This document shows, in pieces, positions 60,655-64,000 of a DNA stretch of 64,000 nt. The notes under the pieces were generated by a model, which did not search any database, was not told the DNA's origin, and worked only from the letters and a program-made list of their open reading frames with translations. Made by a program: the position numbers and the translations under genes. The stretch is taken from positions 62,001 through 126,000 of the forward strand of contig NZ_JBOHGB010000002.1 of the NCBI RefSeq assembly GCF_050699935.1, given 5' to 3'. How positions within the stretch are numbered: position 1 is the stretch's first letter; each line of letters starts with the position of its first letter. This DNA is from Actinophytocola sp050699935 (lineage in GTDB: Bacteria > Actinomycetota > Actinomycetes > Mycobacteriales > Pseudonocardiaceae).

Positions 60655-60945
60655 ATGAGCTGTGTCGGACAGACGGACGTGCACGAGATACCGCTCCGCG
60701 TGGCCGGCGCAGGAACACCGGCGCTTCGTGCCGTTCACGACGTAGTGGTCACCGTCGAGGCGGGCGGACGTGCGGAGATCGGTCGCCGCGGAGCCGGCCC
60801 TCGGAGATGGACACGGCCATCGGCGCTTCGCCGGCGACGATTGGCCGCAGGAACCGCTCCTGCTGTTCCCGGGTGCCGAGCAGCCCGACCACCCGTGCCG
60901 GGCCGGTGTTGGCCTCGAAGACCTGGAATGCCGCGATCTGGGTGT
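60655..60945 (-). pseudogene. Acyl-CoA dehydrogenase remnant
   Basis: Reverse-strand pieces in two frames: IAAFQVFEANTGPARVVGLL, GTREQQERFLRPIVAGEAPM, then SAATDLRTSARLDGDHYVVN and AGHAERYLVHVRLSDTAH. These are the end of the N-terminal domain and the middle beta domain of an acyl-CoA dehydrogenase; the C-terminal FAD domain is absent. It lies next to the hotdog remnant in the same orientation, as in an intact catabolic operon. Confidence 0.6.
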
Positions 60946-60969
60946 GCGGGGGCGCTTCGGTCGTCCGGA

Positions 60970-61082
60970 GGGCAGTGGCGCAGGCCGTGGTCTGGCTGTG
61001 CTCGGACGCCGCAACCTACGTGAACGGCACCTGCCTCGTCATCGACGGAACATGGACAGCGGCAGGCGGCCCGCGCCTCTGA
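60970..61082 (+). pseudogene. Short-chain dehydrogenase remnant (C-terminal end)
   Basis: The final 37 codons of an SDR: RAVAQAVVWLCSDAATYVNG then TCLVIDGTWTAAGGPRL and a stop. Nothing of the cofactor domain remains upstream. Confidence 0.6.
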
Positions 61083-61314
61083 CGAACCCTCGTTACTTAC
61101 TGCGAGCCAGCGGCAAATCGAGCCGGCGGTCGCCCGCGCCGGAGACTCCGTGAGCTACTGCGGCATTCGCGCCGGCCCCATAGGACTAGCCCAAACATCT
61201 TAGCCGGTCGGCTCAACGGTCGGGACGTGGCCAGCATCACAGCTTCCCGAGCAGTCTCCACATAGGACCCACGACGGTCCAATTGCTACTTGACGGCGTC
61301 GAGGACAGCGGTCA

Positions 61315-61337
61315 CTATACTGACCGGACAGTTCAGT
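61315..61337 (+). promoter_or_regulatory. Candidate promoter and operator of the TAXI-TRAP operon
   Basis: TATACT (61315-61320) is a good -10 box; a clear -35 at ideal spacing was not found (TTGACG is 20 nt upstream). Overlapping it, ACTGA (61319-61323) and TCAGT (61333-61337) form an inverted repeat with 9 nt between arms, placed at the expected transcription start. The rest of 61083-61397 shows nothing else. Confidence 0.4.
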
Positions 61338-61397
61338 TTGGGCCCACTCGCTCCGTTCCACCTCAGTGCCTCCCCGGCGTATATCAAGGGTGATGTC

Positions 61398-62405
61398 ATG
61401 ATCAAAACTGCGAACCGTCGCCGCAGGCTGGCTCTCGCTGCTGGTGCGATGTGCCTGGCCCTGGTGGCCTCGTGCGGCTCCCCCAGCGACTCCGGGGCCA
61501 GCTCGACCGACTGGGTGATGGGCACCGCGCCGCCCGGCGGGACCTACTACGAACTCGGGTCGGCAACCGCTGAGGTGGTGGCCGACTACGTGAAGGATCT
61601 CAACATCAACGTTCGCGTCTCGGCCGGGTCGAACGCCGAGAACGCAGAGCTCCTGCTGGCAGGCGATATCGAACTCGGCTGGATGAGCGCTCCCACCTTC
61701 CGTGAATTGCAGGCCTCTGGCAAGGACACCGGCAAACTACAGGTGGTGTTCAACGCGTATCCGAGCGTCATGCACTGGCTGGTCCGAGCGGACTCCGGAA
61801 TCAGCAGCCCCGCCGACTGGCGCGGAAAGCCGGTGGCCGTGGGCAATCCGGAAACGGGCATGGAGGTCACCAACAAGGAGCTGCTCGATGCTGGCTGGGG
61901 CATCTCCTTCGACGACATCGAGGCGAAGAACCTGCACGTTGAACCGGGCCTGCAGGCCATCAAGGACGGGAACGTGCAGGCGATCGGCATCCCCACCGGG
62001 GTTCCGCTCGCGACCTTGCTGGAGACCAGCAGGCTGGTGGACCTGGAGTTGCTCTCGTTGAGCGAGGACGATATCGCCAAGATCCGCGAGACTTATCCCG
62101 AGTGGGCCGAGTACACGATCCCCGCGTCGGCGTACCCGGAGATCAAGATGGAGAGCCGAACGGTCGCCAAGGGTTCTTACCTGGTCACCCACGACGGCGT
62201 CGACCAGGAAATGATCTACCAGTACACGAAGGCGCTCTACGAGCACCTGGAAGAACTGGCCGAGTTGCACAGCACCGGCAAGCAGTTCAGCGCTGAGTAC
62301 GCGGTGAGCGCGCTCGACTACCTCGATGAGGTCGGCGTCGAATTCGCGCCGGGAGCCGCCCGCTACTTCAAGGAAATCGGGGCCATGCCACGCGGCGCGG
62401 AATAG
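61398..62405 (+). CDS. TAXI family TRAP transporter solute-binding lipoprotein
   Basis: A 335-aa binding lipoprotein (signal with lipobox VASC, Cys26). The TAXI-family opening MGTAPPGGTYYELGSATAEV is followed by VSAGSNAENAELLLAGDIEL, SADWRGKPVAVG-like hinge sequence, and a C-terminal region with the YEHLEELAELHSTGKQF helix. TAXI proteins are unrelated to DctP in sequence and in characterised cases bind glutamate or other dicarboxylates. AAGGG precedes the ATG at 61398. The cognate fused permease gene follows after 37 nt. Confidence 0.92.
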   Translation: MIKTANRRRRLALAAGAMCLALVASCGSPSDSGASSTDWVMGTAPPGGTYYELGSATAEVVADYVKDLNINVRVSAGSNAENAELLLAGDIELGWMSAPTFRELQASGKDTGKLQVVFNAYPSVMHWLVRADSGISSPADWRGKPVAVGNPETGMEVTNKELLDAGWGISFDDIEAKNLHVEPGLQAIKDGNVQAIGIPTGVPLATLLETSRLVDLELLSLSEDDIAKIRETYPEWAEYTIPASAYPEIKMESRTVAKGSYLVTHDGVDQEMIYQYTKALYEHLEELAELHSTGKQFSAEYAVSALDYLDEVGVEFAPGAARYFKEIGAMPRGAE

Positions 62406-62442
62406 ATCCGGTCGCCGGCACGTGGGGAGGAGGGTTCCTTTC

Positions 62443-64000
62443 TTGAAGCGCGCGACGCTGAGCGACGACGACACCAGCGCGTTCGTCGACGACGGTTTGG
62501 GAAAGACCGAGGGCTGGCAGCGACACCTCGTTCGTGGCGTGGCCATCGCGATGTCGTTGTTCCAGCTGGTGACCGTCGATTACCGGTTCATGACCCAGCA
62601 TGGCAAGTACATCGTGCACGTCGCGTTCGTCATGGTCCTGCTGCTGCTCAGCAGGGGCATCTGGTGGAAGCAGCACGGGAAGCGCGCCGGGAGCAAGCTG
62701 GACCTCGCGCTGGCCGTGGTGGTCACCGGGATCAGCGTCTACGCGTTCGTCAACTTCTACTCGGTGTTCGCCAGCGCGGGCGCGGAGCAGCCGACGTACC
62801 TGCTGGTCATGTCCGCGGTGATGCTCGTCCTGGCGCTGGCGCTGAGTGTTCGGGTGGTCGGTTGGGCGATGGCGATCGTGGTGATCGTCGCGATCCTCTA
62901 CGCCCGGTTCTCCGACTACGCGCCCGGCTTCCTGCAGCAGCGCGGCATCTCGTGGGATCGGCTGCTGGAACGGTTGTTCCTCACCTCGGAAGGCTTCTAC
63001 GGAAGCATCACGGGAGTCTCCGCGACCTTCGTCTTCATGTTCGTGCTGTTCGGAGCGTTCCTGATCGAGTCGGGTGCGACCGGGTACTACTCGCGACTGG
63101 CGATGGCGTTCTTCGGCGCGCTGCGTGGCGGCGCGGCGAAGGTCGCCATCGCATCCAGCGCCTTGTTCGCGATGATCTCCGGAAGTGCGATCGCCAACGC
63201 CGCGTCGACCGGGCAGTTCACCATCCCGATGATGCGCAAGGCCGGCTACCGCCGGGAGTTCTCCGCCGGCGTGGAGAGCGTCTCCTCGATGGGCGGGGAG
63301 GTCACACCACCGGTCATGGCCGGCAGCGTGTTCATCATGGTGGCGCTGACGGGTATCGGGTACAGCGACATCGCGCTGGCCGCGGTCCTGGTGTCGATCG
63401 CGTTGTACGCCACCATGTTCCTCTCGGTCGATGTCGAGGCCAAGCGGCGCAAGCTGGTCGGAATGCCACGCGAGGAGCTTCCCAGACGGAGGGAGTCCTT
63501 CGGGGACGGTTGGTACTACTTCGTGCCGCTGGTGCTGCTGCTCGTCCTGGTCCTCTCCGACTACCCACCGGAGCGTGCCGCCCTGTTCGGCGTGCTGTCC
63601 GTCCCGATCTCCGTCGCGCTGACCAAGAACCGGATGAGCGTGCGGTCCATGCTCCGCGCACTGGAGAAGGGCGCCTACATGGGCGCGGCGATCGGCAGCA
63701 TGGTCATCCTGGCCTCGGTGGTCACGGCGGTGATCAACTACACCGGCATCGGGCTGATCTTCGCCAACAACCTGCTGGACCTGGCCGGCGACTCGTTGAC
63801 CCTGCTGCTGATCCTGTCGTTCCTGGCCTGCGTCCTGCTCGGGCTGGGGCTGCCGGCCACGACGTGCTACGTCATCGGCGCGGTCATGGTCGCTCCGGCG
63901 ATGATCCAAATGGGATCGTCGGTCCTGGCGGCGCACCTGTTCGTGTTGTACGGGGCGATGTTCTCGCAGATCTCGCCACCGGTGGCGACCACCGTCGTGG
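62443..64000 (+). CDS. TAXI-TRAP transporter fused permease (3'-truncated by window edge)
   Basis: An open frame of 519 codons reaching the window end, starting at a TTG with GGAGGAGGG upstream. It encodes a 4TM-12TM fused TRAP permease: an N-terminal four-helix part (about residues 25-140; VHVAFVMVLLLLSRGIWWKQ) and a DctM-like part with MFVLFGAFLIESGATGYYSR, ASSALFAMISGSAIANAAST, MGGEVTPPVMAGSVFIMVAL, and LGLGLPATTCYVIGAVMVAP. The C-terminal ~100 or more residues lie outside. It works with the TAXI lipoprotein upstream. Confidence 0.92.
   Translation, partial: MKRATLSDDDTSAFVDDGLGKTEGWQRHLVRGVAIAMSLFQLVTVDYRFMTQHGKYIVHVAFVMVLLLLSRGIWWKQHGKRAGSKLDLALAVVVTGISVYAFVNFYSVFASAGAEQPTYLLVMSAVMLVLALALSVRVVGWAMAIVVIVAILYARFSDYAPGFLQQRGISWDRLLERLFLTSEGFYGSITGVSATFVFMFVLFGAFLIESGATGYYSRLAMAFFGALRGGAAKVAIASSALFAMISGSAIANAASTGQFTIPMMRKAGYRREFSAGVESVSSMGGEVTPPVMAGSVFIMVALTGIGYSDIALAAVLVSIALYATMFLSVDVEAKRRKLVGMPREELPRRRESFGDGWYYFVPLVLLLVLVLSDYPPERAALFGVLSVPISVALTKNRMSVRSMLRALEKGAYMGAAIGSMVILASVVTAVINYTGIGLIFANNLLDLAGDSLTLLLILSFLACVLLGLGLPATTCYVIGAVMVAPAMIQMGSSVLAAHLFVLYGAMFSQISPPVATTVV

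Noticed and set aside
62368..63936. Reverse-strand open frame of 522 codons at the window end
   Set aside because: Antisense to the TAXI-TRAP permease, same low-complexity charged composition; the forward frame encodes clear membrane helices.

Overview
The window is high-GC DNA with GTG/TTG starts, many 1-4 nt start/stop overlaps, actinobacterial-type integrase and recombinase remnants, an F420/luciferase-like monooxygenase remnant and a type I-E-like CRISPR repeat pair. Together these suggest a soil actinomycete of the Pseudonocardiaceae kind (Pseudonocardia, Amycolatopsis or Saccharopolyspora-like). The content is almost wholly accessory catabolism: uptake systems, CoA chemistry and their regulators, separated by patches of decayed genes. 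No rRNA, tRNA or core housekeeping block is visible.

Region 1 (1-12.0 kb) is a CoA-dependent acid degradation regulon: acyl-CoA synthetase, SnoaL-like protein, TetR regulator, class III CoA transferase, a DUF35/thiolase pair, acyl-CoA dehydrogenase and MaoC hydratase. A reverse-strand operon follows, encoding a TRAP transporter (DctP, fused DctQM), a UGSC-family selenoprotein and a 356-aa partner. The selenoprotein (8426-8941) is read through an in-frame TGA into the motif U-G-S-C, and a SECIS-like hairpin lies just downstream. A 14-bp palindrome (GGAGCGMTCGCT plus two bases) lies upstream of four transcription units here and is the probable operator of the TetR protein.

Region 2 (12.3-19.4 kb) holds an operon of acyl-CoA dehydrogenase, a cytosolic PhnD-like binding protein and a TusA-like/di-iron fusion. 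A triple-SUKH protein and a strip of broken genes (integrase, SDR, monooxygenase) follow, ending in two CRISPR-like repeats. Region 3 (19.4-26.3 kb) is a five-gene operon of enoyl-CoA hydratase, three class III CoA transferases and a double-hotdog hydratase, divergent from a GntR/UTRA regulator. Region 4 (26.3-35.4 kb) looks less GC-rich by eye and encodes an amidase, two PuuE-like deacetylases (one missing metal ligands), an MmgE/PrpD protein and a complete ABC importer.

Region 5 (35.8-45.1 kb) is an amino-sugar-type cluster: PfkB kinase (frameshifted at its 3' end), CUT1 ABC transporter, Gfo/Idh oxidoreductase, SIS-domain protein, ROK kinase, DeoR regulator and class II aldolase. TGCGCG-centred repeats sit in both outward promoter regions. 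Region 6 (45.1-47.0 kb) is a second stretch of gene debris. Region 7 (47.0-52.8 kb) is a reverse-strand operon with 1-4 nt junctions between most genes: SDR, isocitrate-lyase-family enzyme, a 96-aa orphan, methyltransferase, P450 and a frameshifted SBP_bac_5 protein. Region 8 (53.0-59.7 kb) is IclR, cupin, TRAP transporter, hydantoinase-like and N-carbamoyl-amidase-like genes. Region 9 (59.7-64 kb) is more debris, then a TAXI-TRAP transporter running off the window.
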